Source: Paludibacter sp. UBA6032 (GTDB lineage Bacteria; Bacteroidota; Bacteroidia; Bacteroidales; Paludibacteraceae). Taken from it: a stretch of DNA of 64,000 bases. The stretch lies in contig DIZI01000005.1 in assembly GCA_002427885.1 (NCBI GenBank), positions 2,653 through 66,652 on the forward strand, read 5' to 3'. A program made the translations under genes and the position numbers. The notes beneath the pieces are model-generated. The model made no database searches. It was not told where the DNA came from and saw nothing but the letters and a program-made list of their open reading frames with translations. Of this stretch, positions 1-8,538 are shown one piece after another. The stretch's first letter is position 1, and every line of letters begins with the position of its first letter.

Positions 1-16
1 AGTCAAAGATACAATT

Positions 17-49
17 TTTTGAAGATAACTCAAATTATTTGTACATTTG
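17..49 (+). promoter_or_regulatory. Bacteroidetes-type promoter of tRNA-Ser
   Basis: A TTTTG element at 17-21 is followed after 20 bases by TACATTTG at 42-49. This matches the Bacteroidetes primary sigma factor consensus (TTTG at -33, TAnnTTTG at -7). Transcription would start around 55-58, a few bases before the mature tRNA end at 63. Confidence 0.75.
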
Positions 50-62
50 CATTCTGAATAAA

Positions 63-149
63 GGAAAGTTGCCGGAGTGGTCGATCGGGACGGTCTCGAA
101 AACCGTTGTGCGGGTAACTGCACCGTGAGTTCGAATCTCACACTTTCCG
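63..149 (+). tRNA. tRNA-Ser(CGA)
   Basis: This is a full class II tRNA cloverleaf with a long variable arm. The acceptor arms GGAAAGT (63-69) and ACTTTCC (142-148) pair perfectly, with discriminator G149. The anticodon loop reads CTCGAAA, giving anticodon CGA and so serine (UCG codons). The T arm contains GTTCGAATC. The CCA tail is not encoded. A good promoter lies directly upstream and terminator hairpins follow. Confidence 0.95.
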
Positions 150-160
150 CTGAAACTAAG

Positions 161-198
161 AAAGCCTAATGTTGTCTTCAGGACAATGATTAGGCTTT
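161..198 (+). terminator. Hairpin after tRNA-Ser
   Basis: AAAGCCTA (161-168) pairs with TAGGCTTT (191-198), with an inner GTTGTC/GGACAA extension around a TTCA loop. A T-rich stretch follows, consistent with intrinsic termination of the tRNA transcript. Confidence 0.7.
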
Positions 199-207
199 AG
201 GTTTATT

Positions 208-244
208 TTATCGACCCTCTCGCTTTGAGCGAGAGGGTCGATAA
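208..244. terminator. Perfect 17-bp hairpin, bidirectional terminator
   Basis: Bases 208-224 are the exact reverse complement of 228-244 around a 3-base TTG loop. The hairpin lies between the rightward tRNA and the leftward adenine deaminase gene and has T/A-rich flanks on both sides. It most likely ends both transcripts. Confidence 0.75.
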
Positions 245-252
245 GAAAAAAA

Positions 253-1881
253 TTATTCCATCAGCTTGGTATAAGCAAAAATTGATCCGTCAAATAAGCC
301 TGTATCAGTTAGTTTTAGCTCAGGAATAACCAGCAACGACATAAAGGCTACAGTCATAAACGGAGCATTTAAAGAAGATCCCAACTCTTTAGCCCAAGCG
401 TCAACCTCTTCATATTTCCGGGCAATATTTGTACCTTCAACATCCGACATTAACCCTCCGATGGGTAAAGGCAATAAACAGGATTGTTCACCATGGCAGG
501 CAACTATACCGCCTTTGCTGTCAATAATCCGGTTAATTGCCAGCGTTATTTCAGCATCAGAAGTTCCTACAGCAACAATATTATGACTGTCGTGAGCTAC
601 TGTTGAAGCAATGGCGCCTCTTTTTAGCCCTATATTTTTAATAAAACCTATAGCTGGTGATGAAGGTTGATAGCGATTGTAAACCACCAGTTTCAAAACA
701 TCGTTTTCAATATTTGAAACAACATTTCCATTTTCAATTTTTGGTTCACAAAAGATTGAGTGTGTAAATAATTGACCGTCTTCCACTTCGATAACTTTCA
801 ATTGTTTTCCATGCGGTTCAACCCAAAGTTGATCCCGGGTAATTTTGATTGCGTTGAAGTTATTAATCAGGTAGGCAGGAATGTATCTTTCAAAACAAGA
901 TTGCCCGTTTTCAGCGACTTTTTCACCTCTGATATAAGTTGACTGAACCTCAAAATCTTTTAAATCACTCACTACTACAAAATCGGCAAAATCTCCTTGT
1001 TGTAATAACCCTATTTCTAATTTATAATGTTTGATCGGATTAAGTGAGCACACGCGTAATACTTCTATCGGATCGTAGCCAGCTGCCACTGCCCTACGAG
1101 CCAGTGTATCGATATGTCCGTTTTTTATTAAATCGTCCGGATGCTTGTCATCCGAACAAAACATGATATTCCCGGCATGTTTTTCCAGTAAAGGCAATAA
1201 ATCATCAAAATTTTTAGCTGCACTGCCTTCCCGAATCAGCACTTTCATGCCCAAAGCCATTTTAGCTTCAGCCTCCTCTACGGTCATGCATTCGTGATCG
1301 GTTGTAATACCTCCTGCGGCATAAGCTACCAGATCATCACCCATTAGTCCGGGAGCATGACCATCAATAGGTTTACCTGCACGTTTTGCAGCTTCAAGTT
1401 TAAGATGAACCTGCTTATTCTTATGAATAACGCCCGGATAATTCATCATTTCCGCAAGAAAATAAATATCATCGCGTTGCAATAATGTCTCCACTGCTTC
1501 AGCATCCAAAACAGCACCTGAAGTCTCGAATTTCGTTGATGGCACGCAAGATGGAGCGCCAAAATAAAATTGCATGGGTGAATGCTTTCCATTCTCAATC
1601 ATGTAATCCACACCTTCTATTCCGCAAACATTCGCTATTTCATGGGGATCGCAAATACAGGCTACCGTGCCGTATATAAGACTGTAACGGGCAAATTCGG
1701 CCGGCATCATCATGGAACTTTCAATATGAATATGAGCATCCACAAAACCGGGAATAATAAATTGAGAATCAACATTTTCAGATGGCTGAATATTGTTGAT
1801 TTTACCATTCTCAATTTGAATGATGCCCTTGTATATAGTCTTGGAAATCACATCAACAATGTGACCAGATATTTTTGTCAT
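253..1881 (-). CDS. ade: Adenine deaminase
   Basis: The 542-residue protein converts adenine to hypoxanthine and ammonia in purine salvage, in the cytoplasm. It matches the COG1001 amidohydrolase family in length and layout. The metal-binding motif PGFVDAHIHIESS sits at residues 44-56, followed by DGHAPG at 173-178, TDHE at 194-197 and FCSDDKHPDDL near 251. The carboxyl part (about 370-542) is the extra domain of this family. The gene stands alone, converging on tRNA-Ser across a strong hairpin. Nothing about it is unusual. Confidence 0.93.
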   Translation of the reverse strand: MTKISGHIVDVISKTIYKGIIQIENGKINNIQPSENVDSQFIIPGFVDAHIHIESSMMMPAEFARYSLIYGTVACICDPHEIANVCGIEGVDYMIENGKHSPMQFYFGAPSCVPSTKFETSGAVLDAEAVETLLQRDDIYFLAEMMNYPGVIHKNKQVHLKLEAAKRAGKPIDGHAPGLMGDDLVAYAAGGITTDHECMTVEEAEAKMALGMKVLIREGSAAKNFDDLLPLLEKHAGNIMFCSDDKHPDDLIKNGHIDTLARRAVAAGYDPIEVLRVCSLNPIKHYKLEIGLLQQGDFADFVVVSDLKDFEVQSTYIRGEKVAENGQSCFERYIPAYLINNFNAIKITRDQLWVEPHGKQLKVIEVEDGQLFTHSIFCEPKIENGNVVSNIENDVLKLVVYNRYQPSSPAIGFIKNIGLKRGAIASTVAHDSHNIVAVGTSDAEITLAINRIIDSKGGIVACHGEQSCLLPLPIGGLMSDVEGTNIARKYEEVDAWAKELGSSLNAPFMTVAFMSLLVIPELKLTDTGLFDGSIFAYTKLME

Positions 1882-2077
1882 GTTTATTTTGTTTTGTATA
1901 AGAGAACAAATATACTGAAATTATTCGATGTTTATTAAAATCAGCAATGTGCGTGAAATCAATTTATAGGTAAAAAAAAAATCGGTACATGTTCAGGTCC
2001 TGACTTCTTATAAGCCTATTTCCTGTAAAAAATAGATGTGACTTACCTGCTAAATGAATGCTAATTACATGATTCTG

Positions 2078-3007
2078 TCATTCAAAACTTAAATAGGGTT
2101 GTATTCTGGTTAAGCTTTCGGATGTAAATTCTGATAATTCTTTCAAGTCGTCAATATTATTTAGTTTTCCCCTGTTTCTTCGCAGTTCGTAAATCGCTTT
2201 GGCCTGATAAAAACTAAGATAAGGATGTTTTCTCAATCTTTCCAAACTTGCAATATTGACTTTAATTTTTTGAACTAAATTCAGATTTACTCTGCAATAA
2301 GGTCGGATTCGCTCAAAGTTCTCGGGACGCATGCCATAAATTTCATTCAACTGATCCACCGAAACAAAACCACCTGTTTCACTCCGAAAACGGATTATGC
2401 CTTTTGCATACCCACGTCCTATTCCCTTAATCTGCATTAATAGTGTTGTATCAGCCGAATTTAAATCCACTATTACATTTGTTTTTAAATTCTTAGCTTT
2501 AGTAGCCAACGAATCACTTTTCGTTAAGGGTTTTTCTTTTATAGTAATGTATGGTTCCAACTCTTTGAACTTCTCAGGTGAAATCCCGTATACTTTTCCA
2601 AATTCAGTTGTGGTACGAAAAAATCCGCCTTTATTTCTGTATTTCAATATATTGGATGCAATATAGGGCTTTAATCCCAAGCTGACAAATGTAATTGAAT
2701 CAACCGTATTGGGGTCAAAAGGAAAAAGAGAATAATCGTTATTCTTCTGGTATGAAGGAAATGGCTGGTACTTTTGATATCGTTCGTCATAAAGGCGCTT
2801 CCATTCGACTTGCTTCAAACTGTCAATGGAAACCAATGATTTTTTAAATGAATCCACCTCAGCCAGAAATGAAGATTCCGGTTCATTGGTCGTTGGGAAG
2901 AAAATTGGTAATGTATAATTAGCTACTATAACAGACACAATGAGCACTAATAAAACAATGATACCAATTCGTTGACTCTTTGAGAAATAAAAAAAATCTT
3001 TCCACAT
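2078..3007 (-). CDS. Membrane-anchored helix-hairpin-helix (ComEA-like) protein
   Basis: The 309-residue protein has one amino-terminal membrane segment (about residues 14-34). Three ComEA-type helix-hairpin-helix units follow, recognisable from repeated GGF....EFxxVYGI and GIGRGYAKGIIRFR patterns in the middle and NIASLERLRKHPYLSFYQAK near the end. Such units bind DNA without sequence specificity. ComEA proteins take up DNA in competent bacteria, but many Bacteroidetes carry this longer form with unknown role, so function is inferred only from the domain. It is monocistronic and divergent from rsmG. Confidence 0.75.
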   Translation of the reverse strand: MWKDFFYFSKSQRIGIIVLLVLIVSVIVANYTLPIFFPTTNEPESSFLAEVDSFKKSLVSIDSLKQVEWKRLYDERYQKYQPFPSYQKNNDYSLFPFDPNTVDSITFVSLGLKPYIASNILKYRNKGGFFRTTTEFGKVYGISPEKFKELEPYITIKEKPLTKSDSLATKAKNLKTNVIVDLNSADTTLLMQIKGIGRGYAKGIIRFRSETGGFVSVDQLNEIYGMRPENFERIRPYCRVNLNLVQKIKVNIASLERLRKHPYLSFYQAKAIYELRRNRGKLNNIDDLKELSEFTSESLTRIQPYLSFE

Positions 3008-3161
3008 AGCTAGAATTGAGATTTTCTAATTTCGATAAACAAACAAAGGTCAAAAATAGACATTTTTTTGGTTTTAACAAAATCTGCACTGAAAATTTTA
3101 TGAATACCTATTCCCGATTGATTTAAGTGAGACTTTTTTTTATTCTCTTGTAAAATTAGAC

Positions 3162-3169
3162 TAACTTTG
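3162..3169 (+). promoter_or_regulatory. -7 box of rsmG promoter
   Basis: TAACTTTG matches TAnnTTTG and lies 18 bases before the rsmG start codon, predicting a very short leader. The -33 element is not obvious. Confidence 0.55.
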
Positions 3170-3186
3170 CAGGAAAATATATTTCA

Positions 3187-3807
3187 ATGCAATTAATCTT
3201 AAAATACTTTCCGAATCTAAGTGAAATACAAAAGACTCAATTTGAAGCACTTTATGACTTGTATTTTGAGTGGAACTCAAAAATCAATGTAATTTCACGA
3301 AAAGACATTGAAAACTTATATGAACATCATGTGTTACATTCACTAGCCATAGCAGAGATTATACATTTTCATCCAGGGTCTGCTATTTTAGATGTTGGTA
3401 CGGGAGGAGGTTTTCCGGGGATTCCTCTGGCTATACTTTTTCCGGAATCAAAATTTGTTTTAATTGATTCCATCGGCAAAAAAATTAAAGTTGGGATAGA
3501 AGTTTCAACGGCTATCGGTTTAAAAAACATCACACTAAAGCACTTACGTATTCAGGATGAAAAGGATAAATTTGACTTTGTTGTGAGTAGAGCTGTAATG
3601 CCTCTGGGTGATTTAGTGAAACTGGCGCAAAAGAATATTGCAAAAAAACAAATAAATGCACTTCCAAACGGACTCATCTGTCTTAAAGGTGGTGAACTTC
3701 AATATGAAATTCAACCTTTTAAGTCTGTCGCTGAAATGTATGAAGTAAGTGATTATTTCGATGAAGAATATTTTAAAACCAAAAAAGGGGTATATATACC
3801 TTTATGA
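3187..3807 (+). CDS. rsmG: 16S rRNA (guanine(527)-N7)-methyltransferase RsmG
   Basis: The 206-residue protein methylates N7 of G527 in 16S rRNA using S-adenosylmethionine. The SAM-binding loop ILDVGTGGGFPGIPLA (residues 67-82) is the RsmG/GidB signature, followed by the acidic strand end VLID. Length is normal for the family. The start is supported by a -7 box just upstream. The MBL hydrolase follows in the same direction after 85 bases. Loss of RsmG is known to give low-level streptomycin resistance in other bacteria; nothing here suggests loss of function. Confidence 0.93.
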   Translation: MQLILKYFPNLSEIQKTQFEALYDLYFEWNSKINVISRKDIENLYEHHVLHSLAIAEIIHFHPGSAILDVGTGGGFPGIPLAILFPESKFVLIDSIGKKIKVGIEVSTAIGLKNITLKHLRIQDEKDKFDFVVSRAVMPLGDLVKLAQKNIAKKQINALPNGLICLKGGELQYEIQPFKSVAEMYEVSDYFDEEYFKTKKGVYIPL

Positions 3808-3892
3808 GGCATTAATTTACAGCTAGCTGCTTACATTCTACATGCATAAAATAACTAAGAATAACCACAAATAAAAATGAATAACGAGTTAC

Positions 3893-4528
3893 ATGACAAT
3901 TAAAACATTTACATTCAATCCATTCCAGGAGAATACTTATATAGTTCATGATGAAACAAATGAAGCTGTTATTATCGATGCCGGCTGTTTAAATAAGGAT
4001 GAAAAAAGTGCAATAATAAACTACTTAGAGGAAAAGAAATTGACTCTTAAACGTGTTATTAATACCCATTTACATCTCGATCACCAATTTGGAAATAAAT
4101 TCTTATTTGATACCTTTGGAATCAAACCCGAAGCGAATATTGAAGATGAATTTTTAGTGGAAAGTTTTGTGACACAAGCGCGTTCATTTGGACTGCCTGT
4201 CAGTGAAGAAGCGCAAGCGATTGGAAATTATATAGCTGAATACCAGGAAATAAAATTCGGAAATTCGATATTTACCACACTGCTTGTACCCGGGCACTCA
4301 CCCGGAAGTGTGGCTTTTTATTCTGAAAAGGAAGGAATTGTTTTTGTTGGAGATGTACTTTTCAGAGGATCTATAGGTAGAACCGATTTACCAAAAGGAG
4401 ATTTTGCTACTTTGATTCTGTCAATTACTAAAAAGCTATTCCTCCTCCCCGATTCCACCGTTGTTTATAGTGGACATGGCCCTACAACGACTATCGGTTA
4501 TGAAAAGAAAAACAATCCTTATCTATAA
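3893..4528 (+). CDS. MBL-fold metallo-hydrolase (glyoxalase II-like)
   Basis: The 211-residue protein has the metallo-beta-lactamase fold metal ligands: THLHLDH (residues 58-64), VPGHSPGS (132-139), GDVLF with its aspartate at 154, and SGHGP (about 193-197). These are the two-metal signatures of the GloB/hydroxyacylglutathione hydrolase-like group. The usual carboxyl domain of true glyoxalase II is missing, so the substrate cannot be named; thioesters or other small esters are likely. It ends one base before nadD on the other strand. Confidence 0.82.
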   Translation: MTIKTFTFNPFQENTYIVHDETNEAVIIDAGCLNKDEKSAIINYLEEKKLTLKRVINTHLHLDHQFGNKFLFDTFGIKPEANIEDEFLVESFVTQARSFGLPVSEEAQAIGNYIAEYQEIKFGNSIFTTLLVPGHSPGSVAFYSEKEGIVFVGDVLFRGSIGRTDLPKGDFATLILSITKKLFLLPDSTVVYSGHGPTTTIGYEKKNNPYL

Positions 4529-4529
4529 A

Positions 4530-5135
4530 CTATTGGTAGAGATTGTTTTCAATAATAAATTGATAAACAGAAGGATGTAACCACTGTCTTACATCCTTTT
4601 TTTGTGCGATAAAATCGCGGATTTGAGTGGATGAAATATCGAAATAAGGACTGGAAAGTAAAACCATTTGGGGATATTTATCACGAACTTCTTCAAAATT
4701 ATATTCTCGGCGAGGATAAACCATCACGGGAAATTCATTAAGAATACGAAGATAATCTTTCCATTGATCAAAAACCAATGCATTATCACTTCCGATAATT
4801 AAATGAAATTGATTCTCCGGAAATTGGGACGACAGAAGATGCAATGTATCAATACTATAAGATGGAATAGGCATTGTAAACTCCACATCCGAAACTTTGA
4901 AATGTTGACTGTCCCGAATAACCAGCATCAACATATCCAACCGTAAATACTCATCAATCAAATCAGTTTGATTTTTCAATGGATTACAGGGAGAAACAAC
5001 AAACCAGACCTCATCGACAATTTGGTTTTCAATTAAATAATTACCTAGATTTTGATGACCAATATGGATGGGATTAAATGAACCGGAAAAGATTCCGACC
5101 TTTTTCTTTTTTTCAACCTTATGTTCCGGTTCCAT
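4530..5135 (-). CDS. nadD: Nicotinate-nucleotide adenylyltransferase
   Basis: The 201-residue protein joins nicotinate mononucleotide and ATP to give deamido-NAD. The nucleotidyltransferase motif GSFNPIHIGH is at residues 18-27 and the second ATP-binding motif SSTQIR at 168-173. A lysine-rich amino-terminal tail (residues 1-12) precedes the core. It follows gmk by four bases, so yicC, gmk and nadD very likely form one operon, an order often seen in Bacteroidetes. Confidence 0.93.
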   Translation of the reverse strand: MEPEHKVEKKKKVGIFSGSFNPIHIGHQNLGNYLIENQIVDEVWFVVSPCNPLKNQTDLIDEYLRLDMLMLVIRDSQHFKVSDVEFTMPIPSYSIDTLHLLSSQFPENQFHLIIGSDNALVFDQWKDYLRILNEFPVMVYPRREYNFEEVRDKYPQMVLLSSPYFDISSTQIRDFIAQKKDVRQWLHPSVYQFIIENNLYQ

Positions 5136-5139
5136 CGCT

Positions 5140-5715
5140 TTAAACTGATTCGCTATTTAAAAAATGACGTATAGCCTGCTCAGCCTCATTCTTTGATTTT
5201 TCTAAATCATCGTTCACTATCACTAAATCAAATTGAGCTGCAAAAGTCATTTCGAAGTCTGCTTTCTCCACCCTGCGTTTTATCATCTCGGGAGTATCTG
5301 TTCCTCTTGTATTCAATCGTTGATGAAGAATTTCAACACTTGGCGGAGCAATAAAAATTGCCAATGCCCGGTCACCAAATTGTCTCTTAATGTTTAACCC
5401 GCCTTTCACATCAATATCAAAAATTATATTTTTACCACTAGCGGTTATACGTTCTACCTCGCTGTGAAGCGTGCCATAGTAACAATCTTTATATACCTCT
5501 TCGTGCTCAATAAACATTTTATTATCAATCATTTGTCTGAATTTTTCGGCACTGATGAAATAATAATCCTTAGCATCTTTTTCAACACCTCGTGGCGGAC
5601 GGCTTGTGGCTGAAATGGAAAACTCCATATTAAGACCACGCCCCAATAAATAATGTACCAGGGTACTTTTACCTGCTCCTGATGGAGCTGAAAATATAAT
5701 TAATTTACCGGACAT
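5140..5715 (-). CDS. gmk: Guanylate kinase
   Basis: The 191-residue protein phosphorylates GMP to GDP. The P-loop SAPSGAGKST is at residues 9-18, followed by SATSRPPRGVEKDAKDYYFI, which holds the GMP-binding residues, and a lid with RLNTRGTDT. Length and motif order are normal. It is the middle gene of the probable yicC-gmk-nadD operon. Confidence 0.95.
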   Translation of the reverse strand: MSGKLIIFSAPSGAGKSTLVHYLLGRGLNMEFSISATSRPPRGVEKDAKDYYFISAEKFRQMIDNKMFIEHEEVYKDCYYGTLHSEVERITASGKNIIFDIDVKGGLNIKRQFGDRALAIFIAPPSVEILHQRLNTRGTDTPEMIKRRVEKADFEMTFAAQFDLVIVNDDLEKSKNEAEQAIRHFLNSESV

Positions 5716-5836
5716 TTTTTGTCTGTAATTTTTAATTTATAGTTTTTATTGGAAATATTTTTACCTGTAGTTTTTGATAAAGTTAACAGAAACTTTTATC
5801 CTTTCCTACAACAGCTGACTATTTGCTTCCGGCTAC

Positions 5837-6712
5837 TTACAAAACATTTAATACCTGTTCTTTAATTTGTTCCAAATCATCTTTCATAAGTACAACGATT
5901 TTTTGCATTTCACTGTTGTTTGATTTTGAACCAAGTGTATTTACTTCACGACCAATCTCTTGTGCAATAAATCCTAGTTTTTTACCCGGTGATTTTTCAT
6001 GTTGCATAGTTTCTATAAAATATTCCAGGTGATTACGTAAACGTACTTTTTCTTCGTTTACATCGAGCTTCTCAATGTAATATATTAATTCTTGTTCCAG
6101 ACGGTTAGTATCATAATCAATTTTATCGGACAAAGCCTGCAAGTTTTCCTCCAGACGGGCTTTGATTTTTTCTACTCGTTCACCTTCAAAAGGTGCTACA
6201 TCATCAAGCAATTGACCAATATGGGCAATTTTATTATAAAACACATTTTCAAGCGATTTACCTTCTTGTATACGAAAAAGGGTGAATTGCTCAATAGCCT
6301 CAGCCATCGTTTTGCGAATCTCAATCCATTCATTTTCATCCAATTCAATCGTTTCAGTCTTCATTGTATCGGGTAAACGGAGTAATACCTCGAACCAATT
6401 GGAAGGAACTTCAATCCCCAGTTTAGAGGATAAATCTTTGATTTGCAAATAATAAGATTCTATAACGGATTGATTGATTTGTGTAACCGATTCCTTTCCC
6501 GAATTGTCAACATAGAGAGAAAAATCAATTTTACCACGTTCTAATTTTTGTGAAAGTTCATTACGTATTTCAATATCCTTTTCACGATATAAACCTGAAA
6601 TTCGCGTTGAAACGTCCAATTGTTTGCTGTTAAGCGATTTAATTTCAACAACGATTTTTTTATTTCCGTATTCGCAAGTGGCTTTACCGAAGCCGGTCAT
6701 TGATTGTATCAT
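5837..6712 (-). CDS. YicC family endoribonuclease-like protein
   Basis: The 291-residue protein opens with MIQSMTGFGKA, the hallmark of YicC-like proteins, and ends with the DUF1732 region (HEKSPGKKLGFIAQEIGREVNT, then LEQIKEQVLN). E. coli YicC has been described as an endoribonuclease acting on a small RNA; whether this holds here is unknown. It is the first gene of the probable operon with gmk and nadD, with a 121-base AT-rich spacer to gmk. Confidence 0.85.
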   Translation of the reverse strand: MIQSMTGFGKATCEYGNKKIVVEIKSLNSKQLDVSTRISGLYREKDIEIRNELSQKLERGKIDFSLYVDNSGKESVTQINQSVIESYYLQIKDLSSKLGIEVPSNWFEVLLRLPDTMKTETIELDENEWIEIRKTMAEAIEQFTLFRIQEGKSLENVFYNKIAHIGQLLDDVAPFEGERVEKIKARLEENLQALSDKIDYDTNRLEQELIYYIEKLDVNEEKVRLRNHLEYFIETMQHEKSPGKKLGFIAQEIGREVNTLGSKSNNSEMQKIVVLMKDDLEQIKEQVLNVL

Positions 6713-6906
6713 TCTTTATTGTTTATAATGAAATTTGTAGAATCTAATTTATTTTAAACGACTTAATTTGAATTACAAAAATACTATTTTTATTTTAAAG
6801 TATCGATTTTGAGATTGATTCTATGAATTATATAGTTTAAAGTCACTTTTTGAATCAAAACGATAAAATAATCGACCATATAATTTCAATTTTGCAAAAT
6901 TGTTTT

Positions 6907-6914
6907 TATCTTTG
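6907..6914 (+). promoter_or_regulatory. -7 box of the trpB leader transcript
   Basis: TATCTTTG is a perfect TAnnTTTG box. A weak TTTC stands at the -33 position (6884-6887, 19-base spacing). Transcription would start at about 6919-6922, some 13 bases before the leader peptide start codon at 6934 and about 200 bases before trpB. Confidence 0.65.
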
Positions 6915-6933
6915 CCACACAAAATTATACAAG

Positions 6934-6993
6934 ATGAATTTAATTGACTCATTATTTTATTGGCGTTGGCAAAACTATTCTTACAAACAATAA
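6934..6993 (+). CDS. Trp-codon leader peptide of trpB attenuator
   Basis: This 19-codon reading frame encodes MNLIDSLFYWRWQNYSYKQ. It lies between a clear promoter and a strong terminator, ahead of the trpB-type gene. Two Trp codons stand at codons 10 and 12 (6961-6963 and 6967-6969), amid other aromatic codons (Phe, Tyr). Tryptophan is the rarest amino acid, so two in 19 residues is the mark of a classical attenuator leader. The stop codon lies inside a segment that can pair with the terminator 5' arm. No database call was made; the reading is from sequence arrangement alone. Confidence 0.75.
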   Translation: MNLIDSLFYWRWQNYSYKQ

Positions 6994-7078
6994 GGTTTGG
7001 TTTCTTGTATATGCTAATTATTGAAGAAGTCCTGCATAACAGCCTGTTGTTTAAAATAAACGACAGGCTTTCTTTTTT
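6985..7078 (+). promoter_or_regulatory. Trp attenuator: antiterminator/terminator switch
   Basis: The terminator stem is 7041-7053 with 7057-7069 (13 pairs, one G-U, AAA loop), followed by a run of U residues. A competing helix pairs AAACAAUAAGG (6985-6995) with CCUGUUGUUU (7043-7052), ten pairs with one bulged A. The upstream strand overlaps the last codons and stop of the leader peptide. A ribosome stalled at the Trp codons would leave it free and block termination; a ribosome reaching the stop would cover it and allow termination. Confidence 0.7.
7041..7078 (+). terminator. Intrinsic terminator in the trpB leader
   Basis: AGCCTGTTGTTTA (7041-7053) pairs with TAAACGACAGGCT (7057-7069) with one wobble pair, and TTCTTTTTTTT follows. 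It ends 40 bases before the trpB start codon, so read-through is needed for trpB expression from the upstream promoter. Confidence 0.85.
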
Positions 7079-7119
7079 TTAATATTAAATTCAATATAAA
7101 CTGATAATTAAATTACATC

Positions 7120-8484
7120 ATGGAAAAAACGAAGAAATTTTTATTGCCTGAGAATGAATTACCTACAAAGTGGTACAATATTGTCGCCGATTTAGTAAAC
7201 AAACCAATGCCAATGTTGCATCCCGGCACCAAACAGCCAATAAAAGAGGAAGATTTATACCCGTTATTTGCAAAAAAACTTGCACATCAAGAATTGAATC
7301 AAACAGATCCCTGGATTGATATTCCTGAAGAAGTACGTGAACAGTACAAAATCTACCGTCCCACTCCACTGGTTCGTGCTTACAGCCTTGAAAAAGCGTT
7401 GGATACACCCGCTCATATTTATTTTAAAAATGAAAGTGTTAGCCCGGTAGGTTCTCATAAACTAAACTCAGCATTGGCACAGGCTTATTATTGTAAAGAA
7501 GAGGGAACGACAAACATTACAACTGAAACAGGTGCAGGCCAATGGGGTACTGCTTTATCTTTTGCAGCAAAAGTTTTTGGATTAGAATTAGCCGTTTATA
7601 TGGTGAAAATCAGTTATGAACAAAAACCATATCGTCGCTCTTTAATGCAAACGTGGGGTGCACAGGTTATTCCTTCGCCCAGTATGTCTACCAAAGCCGG
7701 TCGTCAAATTCTGACCGACCATCCTAATTATCAGGGAAGCTTAGGTACGGCAATTTCCGAAGCAATAGAGTTGGCAATGCAGACACCTAATTGTAAATAT
7801 ACTTTAGGCAGTGTTTTGAATCATGTTTCGTTACATCAAACAGTAATCGGACTGGAAGCAGAAAAACAAATGGAAATGGCCGGTGAATATCCTGATATTG
7901 TAATCGGATGCTTTGGTGGTGGTTCAAACTTTTCCGGAATTTCGTTTCCATTTATGCGTCACTCCATTAAAGATGGTAAAAAAACGCGTTTTATAGCTGC
8001 TGAACCTTCATCGTGTCCAAAATTAACCCGTGGTAAATTTGAATATGATTTTGGGGATGAAGCCGGATATACTCCTCTTTTACCTATGTTTACACTTGGT
8101 CATAACTTTTCTCCTGCTCATATTCATGCCGGAGGACTACGTTACCACGGCGCAGGAACTATCGTAAGTCAATTGATGAAAGATGGTTTGATGGAAGCCG
8201 TCGATATTAAACAATTAGATTCCTTTAAGGCAGGTGTTTTATTTGCACAAACCGAAGGAATTGTACCTGCACCCGAATCGGCTCATGCCATTGCAGCGGC
8301 CATCGATGAAGCTTTAAAATGCAAGGAAGAAGGAATAACAAAAACGATTCTTTTCAATTTGTCTGGTCATGGATTGGTTGATATGAGTGCGTATGATCAA
8401 TATCTGGCCGGTGATTTAATAAATTATTCTTTATCCGATGAAGAAATTGCAATCAATACTGATAAGCTTGAACATCTTGTTTAA
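7120..8484 (+). CDS. trpB: Tryptophan synthase beta-like protein TrpB2
   Basis: The 454-residue PLP enzyme matches the longer TrpB2 group (COG1350) rather than the roughly 400-residue TrpB1. The PLP lysine is K114 in SVSPVGSHKLNSA, the glutamate/glycine loop ETGAGQWG is at 136-143 and the phosphate-binding loop GCFGGGSN near 264. The expected reaction is serine plus indole to tryptophan. It stands alone with no trpA or other trp gene beside it, which is usual for TrpB2; it may salvage indole. The Trp-codon leader upstream supports a role tied to tryptophan supply. Confidence 0.9.
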   Translation: MEKTKKFLLPENELPTKWYNIVADLVNKPMPMLHPGTKQPIKEEDLYPLFAKKLAHQELNQTDPWIDIPEEVREQYKIYRPTPLVRAYSLEKALDTPAHIYFKNESVSPVGSHKLNSALAQAYYCKEEGTTNITTETGAGQWGTALSFAAKVFGLELAVYMVKISYEQKPYRRSLMQTWGAQVIPSPSMSTKAGRQILTDHPNYQGSLGTAISEAIELAMQTPNCKYTLGSVLNHVSLHQTVIGLEAEKQMEMAGEYPDIVIGCFGGGSNFSGISFPFMRHSIKDGKKTRFIAAEPSSCPKLTRGKFEYDFGDEAGYTPLLPMFTLGHNFSPAHIHAGGLRYHGAGTIVSQLMKDGLMEAVDIKQLDSFKAGVLFAQTEGIVPAPESAHAIAAAIDEALKCKEEGITKTILFNLSGHGLVDMSAYDQYLAGDLINYSLSDEEIAINTDKLEHLV

Positions 8485-8503
8485 TAAGTTTAATTCTTAC
8501 AAT

Positions 8504-8534
8504 AAAAAAAGCTCCAAAAAATGGAGCTTTTTTT
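8504..8534. terminator. Bidirectional terminator between trpB and NDH-2
   Basis: AAAAAAAGCTCCA (8504-8516) pairs with TGGAGCTTTTTTT (8522-8534) around an A-rich loop. The A and T tails on either side suit both converging genes. Confidence 0.85.
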
Positions 8535-8538
8535 ATTG

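Noticed and set aside
6959..6970. Sigma-54 site from TGGCGTTGGCA in the trp leader
   Set aside because: Spacing and the -12 part do not fit, and the bases are explained by the Trp-Arg-Trp codons.
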